A DNA stretch of 64,000 bases from Clostridiaceae bacterium (GTDB lineage Bacteria; Bacillota; Clostridia; Lachnospirales; Lachnospiraceae): contig CABIYE010000017.1 of NCBI GenBank assembly GCA_902362865.1, positions 1,883 through 65,882 on the forward strand, written 5' to 3'. Positions 51,992 through 59,806 of this stretch are shown here, piece after piece. Numbering within the stretch: position 1 is the first letter of the stretch; each line of letters begins with the position of its first letter. The position numbers were made by a program, and so were the translations under genes. The notes below the pieces were generated by a model. It made no database searches, was not told where the DNA came from, and saw nothing but the letters and a program-made list of their open reading frames with translations.

Positions 51992-54466
51992 TTAAATTCT
52001 AAAATCTTCTTCTTTCAGAATAATACGGTCAGATTTATCTGTTCCCTTTCCAAACATACGTCTCGCCAGATGTTTGACATTTGCCTTCTGAGAATGTTCA
52101 ATTGCTGCATCCATAATTTCTTTTACTTCTGCAACTGTTACATTGTGATCTTCTCTCTGCATCACATCAATACGGCTATATAATGCAAGAATTCCCATCT
52201 CATCCAGCTTATATCCATTCTCTTTCGCATAGGTCTGTCCAAATGTTACCAGCTCATCATTTACAAATACCGGAAGTTCCAGTGTAGACGTGAATTTTCT
52301 CTTAAAAGCAGGATTTGCTGTAAACAATCTCTCCAATGGTTTTCTCTGATCTTCCAGAACAAACAATAACTCGCCTGTCTTTTTCTCCATCAGATAATTC
52401 AGTTCTTCCACTGTCTTAGTATTCATCTTTCCGGCTTTTTCAACGATAATCGCACCACCGCGCAATTTCTGAATAATGTCAGACAGATCTTTTTTATTCA
52501 AGGATTCTCCCGTAACAATTGCTACTTTACCTTGTTTCAGATTTCTCTGTTTCTGAATCGCCTTCACAATGTCAACTGCAAGAACCGTCTTTCCCGAACC
52601 CTTCTGTCCGATTACCAGAATATTTCCTACTCTGGATGTTCCTTCCCGCTGCTCGCGCCGGTCATTATCAAGAACTTCTACAATCTGTTCACTCATTCCT
52701 CTTACCGGAACGAAATAACTAAACAGCTTCTTCTGTTCTTCCGTAAGCCCTGCCTTCAAACCGATTTCACTGGTAGCGCTCAAATCGTAACGTCCTGTTA
52801 CTACAAATCCTGTATCAAACGGAACTCCTGTCTTTCCTTTTTTAATTCTCCGCTGAATCTCTTCTTCCGTGGGTTCTTCAATCTCAATATCAACTTCTTT
52901 GATCTTAGCCCTAAGTTCTTCTTCGTCAAGTTCTATTGACACGTCTTCTTCCTCCTCGAAATCTTCAAATTCATCTTCATCTTCAATATCTTCAAACTCG
53001 CCCGTATCAAAGACATCAAGATTCTCAAATTCCTCTTCTTCATCAGACTCCGGCTCATCATAATCTGTCTCTATATCATCGTCGTCATAATCATCAACAT
53101 ATTCCGGCTCATCGTACTGATTATTGCCAAAAATGCTTTCCTCTTCTTTTTCCTTCTTTTTCTCGGCATAATCAAATTCCTTGAGAACAGAACCTTCTTC
53201 ATCCAAAGCCTCTGTGACTTCTTCCTTCACTTCCTCCGCATCGGGTTCCGCTTTCTTCTGCGCCAGCTCTCCTTCTTCCAAATCCCGCATCAATTCCTGT
53301 AAATCCGGGGTCATCTCTTTCTCTGTCCTCTTCTCCACAAGCCTTCTTGCTTCCTGCTCTGCAAGCCGGTATGCTTCATCAGCGGCTTTCTGCTCCGCAA
53401 TTTTCCGCGCTTCCTCCGCAGCCTTCTGTTCCTCCAGCCTGCGTGCTTCTTCTGCCGCTTTCTGCTCTGCGATTTTCCGCGCTTCTTCCGCAGCCCGCTG
53501 CTGTTCTTCCAATCGTCTTGCTTCTTCTTCTTTGCGCTTCTCCTCTGCCCTTCGCCTTTCCAGCAGAACTTCTTCATCCTTCTTCTTCTGATCTGCAATA
53601 GCCTCTGCATTCGCCTTCTGCTTCTCTTCCCATTCCTGAAGAATCTCTTCTATCTTCATCTGACCGGAGATACGTAGTGTCTCGTCTGTCTCAGCTCCGG
53701 TTTTATCACTCTGCTTCACAGAAAATACTCTTGTTTTTCCCAAATCTTCCGGCTCTTCCTTTACTTCTTCTGCGCTTTCTTTTGCACTTTCCTCTGTATT
53801 TTCTTCCGTATCTTCCGGCGTCTCGTCTGTCACAGGCTCCGGTTCTTCTTCCTCTAATATACGGTTCTCATATTTTTCTTTTTGAAGCGGAGTAAGCGGT
53901 TTATACTTCATCTTAAGCTCCATTGCCTGATATACATATTTTCCCTCGCTAAACCAGAGAATCAGGTCATCGCATTCCTCCAGACACTCCGCCGACTTCC
54001 CGGCCTCGTCATAAAGCTTCGCCAGCTCATATGCCCATTTCTCTTCATATTCTTCCTTTTTAAAATCTTCAAGCGCCTTAATTTGCTCTTCCAACGGAGC
54101 ATTGCGTGCCTTAAGTATCTTGTATTTCAAAATGTATTGATTTGGATCCTTTGGCGCAAGTTTAACAAACTCCTCATAACATGAAGACGCTTCCTCTACA
54201 TCCTGTATTTTAAGCGCCAGCGTTCCCAACCGAAATACAATCTTTCTGCTCGACGGTGACCTGTCAAAAGCAAGAAAAAGAATATCCCTGCTCTTCTTAT
54301 TCTCCCCACAGGCTTCATAAATCTCACTTACACTATTTAACATAGAAATACTCTTTACACGGCGCCAGTCAATTGTATCTGCGATCTCCATTGCTTTGCT
54401 GTATTGCTTTTTTTCCATATGCTCAAGCATCTGCTCAGTTTTTACCCGATATTCATACTTATCCAA
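51992..54466 (-). CDS. TPR / coiled-coil / acidic-linker / AAA ATPase protein
   Basis: The start is probably TTG 54466, five bases after GAGGTGA, giving 824 residues; an ATG at 54496 lacks a ribosome site. Order: TPR-like helical repeats (1-215), an E/T-rich linker, a long coiled coil of A-E-E-A-R-R/K-L/I-x-E-Q units (about 280-386), a strongly acidic stretch of D/E (about 446-513), and an ATPase domain with Walker A G-Q-K-G-S-G-K-T near 620 and a following I-I-V-E-K-A-G. The ATPase part resembles the AAA domain of EccA/CbbX-type proteins. It carries no signal peptide or membrane helix, so it acts in the cytoplasm, perhaps as a large assembly or remodelling factor. Role unknown. Confidence 0.82.
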   Translation of the reverse strand: MDKYEYRVKTEQMLEHMEKKQYSKAMEIADTIDWRRVKSISMLNSVSEIYEACGENKKSRDILFLAFDRSPSSRKIVFRLGTLALKIQDVEEASSCYEEFVKLAPKDPNQYILKYKILKARNAPLEEQIKALEDFKKEEYEEKWAYELAKLYDEAGKSAECLEECDDLILWFSEGKYVYQAMELKMKYKPLTPLQKEKYENRILEEEEPEPVTDETPEDTEENTEESAKESAEEVKEEPEDLGKTRVFSVKQSDKTGAETDETLRISGQMKIEEILQEWEEKQKANAEAIADQKKKDEEVLLERRRAEEKRKEEEARRLEEQQRAAEEARKIAEQKAAEEARRLEEQKAAEEARKIAEQKAADEAYRLAEQEARRLVEKRTEKEMTPDLQELMRDLEEGELAQKKAEPDAEEVKEEVTEALDEEGSVLKEFDYAEKKKEKEEESIFGNNQYDEPEYVDDYDDDDIETDYDEPESDEEEEFENLDVFDTGEFEDIEDEDEFEDFEEEEDVSIELDEEELRAKIKEVDIEIEEPTEEEIQRRIKKGKTGVPFDTGFVVTGRYDLSATSEIGLKAGLTEEQKKLFSYFVPVRGMSEQIVEVLDNDRREQREGTSRVGNILVIGQKGSGKTVLAVDIVKAIQKQRNLKQGKVAIVTGESLNKKDLSDIIQKLRGGAIIVEKAGKMNTKTVEELNYLMEKKTGELLFVLEDQRKPLERLFTANPAFKRKFTSTLELPVFVNDELVTFGQTYAKENGYKLDEMGILALYSRIDVMQREDHNVTVAEVKEIMDAAIEHSQKANVKHLARRMFGKGTDKSDRIILKEEDFRI

Positions 54467-54651
54467 TATTCTCACCTCGAATAACATATTTCGCAAAATT
54501 ACTTTGTTCTAAACATAATCCAGCTCTTATAAGTTTATCATATGGGCTAATCAATGTCAAAATATATGCGATAAAATATTAAATCTGTGTTACAAAGATT
54601 ACAATTTTTATACATGCCAAAGGTCTTTTTCTTCTGTCATAATAACAAAAC

Positions 54652-54690
54652 AGCCATTATAATTATCCTTTAACTATAATGGCTGCTTTT
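54652..54690. terminator. Intrinsic terminator in the 54.5-55.3 kb gap
   Basis: AGCCATTATA (54652-54661) pairs with TATAATGGCT (54675-54684), followed by GCTTTTT. It lies downstream of the broken gene at 54746-54983 when read on the minus strand, and would also stop plus-strand transcription. Confidence 0.75.
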
Positions 54691-54745
54691 TATTTAATTT
54701 TATCATCTTTATATTTAATCTCGGAGGATATTTTTTGATTCTGTT

Positions 54746-54983
54746 CTATAGCCTTTCTAATGCTTCTTTACGCATCTTCTTATATATTTGAATAATTGTG
54801 GTATCTTTCTTTTCAATATATTCTGCAGATGTGAATCTTCTTTATCCGGCTTCTCTGCTCCGAGTACGCTTTCATTATATTTTACCGGTTTTCTCTTTCT
54901 TCTTTATGATTAAGGCTTATCCTGTGAGAACCTTCATCTGCCATACCACTCATATATTGATTTGTAAATTCTGTATTGTCCAA
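54746..54983 (-). pseudogene. Broken small gene, two apparent frameshifts
   Basis: TTG 54983 follows GGAGG by nine bases and opens 33 codons (MDNTEFTNQYMSGMADEGSH...). Coding-like sequence then appears to continue in other frames: P-V-K-Y-N-E-S-V-L-G-A-E-K-P-D-K-E-D, then A-E-Y-I-E-K-K-D-T-T-I-I-Q-I-Y-K-K-M-R-K-E-A-L-E-R-L and stop TAG at 54746, ahead of a terminator. I do not recognise the family. It could equally be a genuine 33-residue ORF with non-coding sequence after it. Confidence 0.4.
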
Positions 54984-55340
54984 CGGTGTAAGCCTCCTTC
55001 CTTTTTAATCTTTCCTCATATAAAATCTTTTTTTCGAAATCCCTTTCTCGTCAGGATTTCTTTTGATTTTTTTCTTTCCTTTAGATTGATTATATATTAA
55101 CACCTAAATCTGTATTTGTCAACACTATTTTTATATTTATTTTTAATTAATTTATAATTGTATTAATTGCATAAAATATTCTGTTTATTCAACCATCAGC
55201 ACAGGGTCAGCGACAGCGCAGGCAGCTACGTTTAAGGGCTTAGGAAAATCTTAATAAAATCTAATGTAATTCATTGGGAAATTTAAAAAGAAAATTTGAT
55301 ATACTATAAAAAAGTTCACAACAGAAGATGGAGGGATTAG
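54984..55340. other. A+T-rich gap without a recognisable gene
   Basis: The stretch is low-complexity and A+T-rich apart from a G+C-rich patch at about 55199-55230. A CTTAATAAAATC string at about 55250-55261 precedes the response-regulator fragment and resembles the upstream regions of VanR-type genes. Nothing else can be supported. Confidence 0.5.
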
Positions 55341-55631
55341 ATGGCTGAAAAGGTTTTAGTCGTTGATGATGAACGCGACATAGCGGATTTGCTGGAGGTT
55401 TATCTGCAGAACGAAAATTATACGGTTTATAAATTTTATTCCGCCAGAGAAGCATTAGATTGTATCGAAAACAAAGAAACAGACCTGGCTATTCTCGATA
55501 TAATGCTGCCAGATATTAATGGCTTTTCTCTTTGCCAGAAAATACGGGAAAAATACACCTATCCCATCATTATGCTGACGGCAAAAGACGAGGTCCGAAA
55601 ATGCATACCGATATTATTTTTGACACGATAG
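55341..55631 (+). pseudogene. Truncated OmpR/VanR-type response regulator
   Basis: ATG 55341 follows a GGAGGGA site. The first 84 or so residues are a normal receiver domain: V-L-V-V-D-D-E-R-D-I-A-D-L-L-E-V-Y-L, phospho-acceptor Asp in L-A-I-L-D-I-M-L-P-D and I-I-M-L-T-A-K-D-E. After that the homology stops and a stop codon follows within 12 codons. The rest of the receiver (including the late Lys) and the DNA-binding domain are missing, and no sensor kinase follows. The break coincides with the start of a reversed RhuM fragment at about 55596. Confidence 0.85.
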
Positions 55632-55826
55632 CCAATCGCCAGTATCATTTGCAAATTATATATTTTTACCTCGCGTTGTACTTCTCTTTTTCCTTCTTTT
55701 TGAACTTGTAAGTAATTCTTACAAGTTGACTCCTCTTGCAATTCTCCGTCTTTATAAATATTTTTAATATGAAGTGTAATATTTTGTGATGAAGTCTGAT
55801 ATAGCTCCGCATTAACTAATTTTGTA
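55596..55826 (-). pseudogene. RhuM-family gene fragment (internal part only)
   Basis: Read on the minus strand the open frame gives T-K-L-V-N-A-E-L-Y-Q-T-S-S-Q-N-I-T-L-H-I-K-N-I-Y, then C-K-N-Y-L-Q-V-Q-K-E-G-K-R and Y-N-L-Q-M-I-L-A-I-G-Y-R-V. This is the conserved core of RhuM/Fic-associated virulence-type proteins common in mobile islands. Both the N-terminal start and everything after M-H-F-R are missing, the latter being replaced by the response-regulator fragment. Confidence 0.75.
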
Positions 55827-55903
55827 GAAACTTGTCAAGCCTACAGGCAAAGAAGGGCTTGCGAGTCCCTCCTTTTAAATTTTTGAAGCGTTATCCATTC
55901 AAA

Positions 55904-56644
55904 TTACATAATTTTAGGCTGATGAATAATAATATGTACATTCTTTTCCTTTATTTTTTCCTCATAACATTTCTTAAAAACCATAGGATTTTCTATAATC
56001 TTCTCTTTATCATATAAAAAGAAATAAATATTTTTAGCACTATAATGTATTATATCTGCTTCTATTTCTTCAGTCAGTTTCTTTAATTTCATATTTTCTC
56101 TGGTACACTTTATTTCTATCACATGTTCAGCATCAAGAAAAATATCTGTCCTGACCGTACCATATCCAGTATCCTCACTAACCTCAGCTCTTGCCATAGG
56201 ATACAGCAGCTTGATACAAGCATATAATAAATGCTGTACATCATATTCATTTTTTATTTTCAAAGTATCCAGTTGCTCCTGCTGAATTCCTCCACGCTTA
56301 TGTGGCTTTCGTTCTATTAAATTTTCCAGAAACAGATAAAAATTGTTTAGAATCTCAAGAATCTGTCCGTCTTTTTCATTATCGCATAACATATCTTCAA
56401 TGTACGAAATCACCCTATGCTTTGCGGCTTCCATATTTTCTTTTGTCTCTCTATCAGAATATATATTTTGAGGATAATACGCGATTCTTTCCAGCGCAAG
56501 AATCTCCTGCGCCCCTATTCCAATTCCTTTCATATATCCCCGCAAAGATGCTACCGCGCTTTGAAACTGCTGATAATCTTTGGCATTTTGAATATATTCT
56601 ATAGCTTGCCCTATACTTCTTATACTATTAGTACTGTAAAACAT
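55904..56644 (-). CDS. PD-(D/E)XK nuclease-domain protein, partner of ATPase
   Basis: The product is 246 residues. The C-terminal half fits a PD-(D/E)XK nuclease: N-E-Y-D-V-Q-H-L-L near 132, Glu154, Asp167 in R-T-D-I-F-L, and E177-I-K179 in V-I-E-I-K-C-T-R, followed by E-A-D-I-I-H-Y, F-L-Y-D and E-N-P. This version of the fold, with V-I-E-I-K-x-T-R and Y-D-x-E-K-x-I-x-N-P, is found attached to many defence-type proteins. The N-terminal 120 residues are helical. The ATG is one base after the stop of the ATPase gene. Cytoplasmic; target nucleic acid unknown. Confidence 0.8.
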   Translation of the reverse strand: MFYSTNSIRSIGQAIEYIQNAKDYQQFQSAVASLRGYMKGIGIGAQEILALERIAYYPQNIYSDRETKENMEAAKHRVISYIEDMLCDNEKDGQILEILNNFYLFLENLIERKPHKRGGIQQEQLDTLKIKNEYDVQHLLYACIKLLYPMARAEVSEDTGYGTVRTDIFLDAEHVIEIKCTRENMKLKKLTEEIEADIIHYSAKNIYFFLYDKEKIIENPMVFKKCYEEKIKEKNVHIIIHQPKIM

Positions 56645-56645
56645 A

Positions 56646-57830
56646 CTATTTACTACCGCCTCCCCACCGCAAATAGAATAAAAACAGCGGATCTAAAATA
56701 TATAAAACGCCTTCCTTCCAGTCAAGTACCTTGAAAATATCTTCTCTTCCATGTAATAATTCCTGCAACTTAGCAAGACTTTCTTTAATCGCCTGTGGGG
56801 TTGGTTTTTTACAATCATCTGAGATCATACCATATATTCGTTTTTTTACATCCTCAAACTCTAATTTCATTATCGGAGGATTTTCCGCAATTGATTTTAC
56901 GATCAGTTCATAAAGATCACAAGGATGTCCACCTTTTACCAGAAAAGTGTTCCTACTTTTCCCTCGTGTATTCGGACCTTTCTTCATCAATGATACAACG
57001 TCGCCATATTCAAAATTTGCCGTTGTATAACGATATGCTGTTTCTAAAATTTCCTGGCCGATCTGAGCATGCTGATTCCCCGACATTTCCAGTATTGTAC
57101 AAATGTTAAGGCAAATATACTGCATTAACTGAGGAGAAGACAAACTTTCCACTGCAATCTGTTCTGCAATTTCATCTTCAATTTTTATCTCTAATCTGGA
57201 GAATCCCAGCATTGCAATTTCCTTTAAATCTGCCACTTCCCATGGTTCCATGTTGATCAAACTTAACCTTCCGGATAAGTCTGCATTCTGCCGGATCGCT
57301 TCATCTGCCCGGTGCGGAAGCGATACAACAATCGCTTTAAAACCTCTACGTATTGCATCCTTTAACTGCTGCGCGATCTGCATCCGCTTTTCCTCCGGAG
57401 CATAGTGGAAATCGTCTATTACCAGTACAAGATTTTCTTTTTTATAATACTCAATAATTTTATCCTTTGTCAAAGAAAACGTCTCTCTTTTCGTATATCT
57501 GTCACTGGTTTCCTCAATTTTCTTTTCTGACGCAAACTGCCCCTCATAAGCAAGTCCGGCCTTAGCCGCAACCAGCTTCCAGAAGTCCGTATCTTCTCCA
57601 AAATCCGCTCCCGAAATTTCTACTATATTTTCAAAACCAATTACCTTCTCACAAAGGATTGTTTTCCCCATTTTAGAAGGTCCAACTAACGAAGTTAAAA
57701 AACCGGAAACTTTAATCGCCTGCGTCAAACGAAATTCATATGATAAATCAGAGACTGCTGATTTTCGCGATATATAAGTATATTCTGGAAATGCACCCGG
57801 GCGAAATACATCTTCTGCACGCAGCTTCAT
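56646..57830 (-). CDS. P-loop ATPase of a two-gene ATPase-nuclease module
   Basis: The product is 394 residues. Walker A is G50-P-S-K-M-G-K-T57, Walker B L-V-L-V-I-D-D (Asp139-140), and a sensor-like I-V-V-S-L-P-H-R follows. A winged-helix-like C-terminal part ends D-P-L-F-L-F-Y-L-R-W, as in the ORC/STAND-like ATPase_2 group. GGAGG precedes the ATG. The nuclease gene follows after one base. In related archaeal and bacterial proteins such an ATPase is fused to a nuclease-like C-terminal domain; here the parts are separate genes. A defence role is inferred from that pairing and from the decayed mobile genes next door. Confidence 0.8.
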   Translation of the reverse strand: MKLRAEDVFRPGAFPEYTYISRKSAVSDLSYEFRLTQAIKVSGFLTSLVGPSKMGKTILCEKVIGFENIVEISGADFGEDTDFWKLVAAKAGLAYEGQFASEKKIEETSDRYTKRETFSLTKDKIIEYYKKENLVLVIDDFHYAPEEKRMQIAQQLKDAIRRGFKAIVVSLPHRADEAIRQNADLSGRLSLINMEPWEVADLKEIAMLGFSRLEIKIEDEIAEQIAVESLSSPQLMQYICLNICTILEMSGNQHAQIGQEILETAYRYTTANFEYGDVVSLMKKGPNTRGKSRNTFLVKGGHPCDLYELIVKSIAENPPIMKLEFEDVKKRIYGMISDDCKKPTPQAIKESLAKLQELLHGREDIFKVLDWKEGVLYILDPLFLFYLRWGGGSK

Positions 57831-57861
57831 ATATTTATCCTCCTTTTATCCTATTTTATTT

Positions 57862-57867
57862 ATTATA
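57862..57867 (-). promoter_or_regulatory. Candidate -10 of the ATPase-nuclease pair
   Basis: TATAAT on the minus strand, preceded by TGT, lies 32 bases before the ATPase ATG. A TTTAAA 16 bp upstream may serve as -35. The surrounding 100 bases are extremely A+T-rich. Confidence 0.5.
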
Positions 57868-57944
57868 ACATTTTTTTAATAAATTTAAACCTTTTTTATT
57901 CATTTTAATCCATTTTACTTGTTTTAATAATAAAAGCGAAGAGC

Positions 57945-58565
57945 CTACACCCTCCGCTTCTTACAATCCATCACCTTACAAAAAACAACCGCTACCCCCG
58001 TACTCACTGCCGTCGCCAATATCCCCGGCCCGACAATCGCCGTAGGATTTACGCTCCCGTACTGGCTTCGGTAGGCAATCACATTCACCGGAATCAACTG
58101 TAATGACGAAATATTCAATATCAAAAATGTACACATTTCATTACTGGCAGTTCCGCGCCGCCGCACCGGTCCGGGAAGTATCCCACGCCTTCTTTCTTCC
58201 TCCAGTTTCCCCAGTTCATCCATTGCTTTCAGACCCGCAGGCGTCGCCGCCCACCCAAGCCCCAGCACATTAGCAATAATATTCGTTGTAATATGTTCTT
58301 CTGCCGGATGTCCCTTCGGCATATCCGGAAATAAAAAACGTATAAGGGGACGCATTTTCCAGGAAAGACTTTTGACAATTCCGGCTTTATCAGCTATTTC
58401 CATCAAGCCTACCCAAAAAGACATGACACCCATCATCGTAATACAGAGTGCAATCGCTTCTTTAGAAGAATCCAACGCCGCATTTGTAATATCTGGCATC
58501 CTTCCTGTAAAGGCAGCATACACTACCCCAACAATAATCATTCCTGCCCAGAGATAATTCAGCAT
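57945..58565 (-). CDS. spmA: Spore maturation protein A
   Basis: The start is ATG 58565 (AAGGG nine bases upstream) or ATG 58574; the first gives 206 residues. Four to five hydrophobic helices with M-N-Y-L-W-A-G-M-I-I, S-F-W-V-G-L-M, L-F-P-D-M-P-K-G-H-P-A, I-T-T-N-I-I-A-N-V-L-G-L-G-W-A-A-T-P and E-M-C-T-F-L-I-L-N match SpmA, which is needed for spore-core dehydration. SpmB, usually the next gene, is not here; the ATPase-nuclease pair lies where it would be expected. Confidence 0.9.
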   Translation of the reverse strand: MLNYLWAGMIIVGVVYAAFTGRMPDITNAALDSSKEAIALCITMMGVMSFWVGLMEIADKAGIVKSLSWKMRPLIRFLFPDMPKGHPAEEHITTNIIANVLGLGWAATPAGLKAMDELGKLEEERRRGILPGPVRRRGTASNEMCTFLILNISSLQLIPVNVIAYRSQYGSVNPTAIVGPGILATAVSTGVAVVFCKVMDCKKRRV

Positions 58566-58642
58566 ATTCTTCATCCCTTAAATTCCCATCTCTTATATAT
58601 ATGACGGCATCCTTCTATGGATTCCTGATTTTACTTTTTGAT

Positions 58643-59803
58643 TTACTTGATATCCTTCGGATTGATGTGCTGCTGTCTTAATTTAATATACACCACCTCA
58701 CGGAACAAAGCATATAAGACGGATACAAACGGTATAAAAACTAACATTCCCACGACACCCATCAATTTTCCGCCGATACTGACAGCCGCCAGAACCCAAA
58801 TAGATGGAAGTCCCACAGAATTTCCGACCACATGTGGATAAATAAAATTTCCCTCTATTTGCTGCAATACTAAAAACAATATAACGAATATCATCGCCTT
58901 AAAAGGATCAACAATAAAAATCAAAAATGCTCCTATCACACAGCCGATAAATGCTCCGAAAACCGGAATCAGCGCTGTAAATGAAATTACAATTCCTATC
59001 AGAAGAGCATAAGGAATTCTCAGAATCGTCATAGTAACCACAAACATACTTCCCAGGATAATCGCTTCTACACACTGCCCGGTAAGGAAATTTGAAAATG
59101 TATTATAAGTAAGAGTAAGTACTTCAAGCGTTGCCTCCGCCTTTCCCTTAGGAACAAATGCAAACAATACTTTTTTTGCCTGAATATTCAATTTCTCTTT
59201 CTGCAATAAAATGTAACAGGAAAATGCAAGAGCGATGAAAAATGTGGCAATTCCGTTTACAATATTTTTTGCCATCACAAGAGTAGAGTCTAACATATTC
59301 CCGGCTCCTGTTTTAAAGAAATCCATTCCCACCTGCATTATCTTATTCCAATCAAACTCCAATCCGTCAATCCACGCCATCACATCCCTGTTATTATGGA
59401 AAATATCCTCTGCGAACATCTTTACTTTTGGAATAAATTCTTGTATACTCGCCCCAAGATTTGCAAAAGTTTTGCCAAGCTGAGGCGCCAGAACAAATAT
59501 TATAAGACTGATAATCCCAATCACAAAAAGGAAAACCAGAATCAGGCTGACAGGTCTTGCAATTTTTCTTATTATTTTGGATTTTTCTTTCTTTTTTTCC
59601 GGAAAAAGGTGCCGTTCAATAAAATTCATCGGAACATTTAAAATAAATGCTATTGCACCACCCAGAATAAATGGAAAAAGAATTCCAAAAGCAAATTTCA
59701 ATATTGCAAAAACAACGTCATATTTCCAAAAACATGCAATGACTATAGCAGTAAATACAATAATTCCTCTAATTTTTTTTAAATTACTTTTATTTAACTC
59801 CAT
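58643..59803 (-). CDS. AI-2E family transporter
   Basis: The product is 386 residues with seven to eight helices in the order usual for the family: two N-terminal hairpins, a long soluble segment (about 150-200), then helices with F-L-T-G-Q-C-V-E-A-I-I-L-G, I-P-V-F-G-A-F-I-G and Q-Q-I-E-G-N-F-I-Y-P-H-V-V-G. Members export or exchange small molecules or ions; actual substrates vary. It starts 3 bases after the stop of the P-type ATPase gene, so it may share the riboswitch-controlled transcript. Confidence 0.9.
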   Translation of the reverse strand: MELNKSNLKKIRGIIVFTAIVIACFWKYDVVFAILKFAFGILFPFILGGAIAFILNVPMNFIERHLFPEKKKEKSKIIRKIARPVSLILVFLFVIGIISLIIFVLAPQLGKTFANLGASIQEFIPKVKMFAEDIFHNNRDVMAWIDGLEFDWNKIMQVGMDFFKTGAGNMLDSTLVMAKNIVNGIATFFIALAFSCYILLQKEKLNIQAKKVLFAFVPKGKAEATLEVLTLTYNTFSNFLTGQCVEAIILGSMFVVTMTILRIPYALLIGIVISFTALIPVFGAFIGCVIGAFLIFIVDPFKAMIFVILFLVLQQIEGNFIYPHVVGNSVGLPSIWVLAAVSIGGKLMGVVGMLVFIPFVSVLYALFREVVYIKLRQQHINPKDIK

Positions 59804-59806
59804 CTA

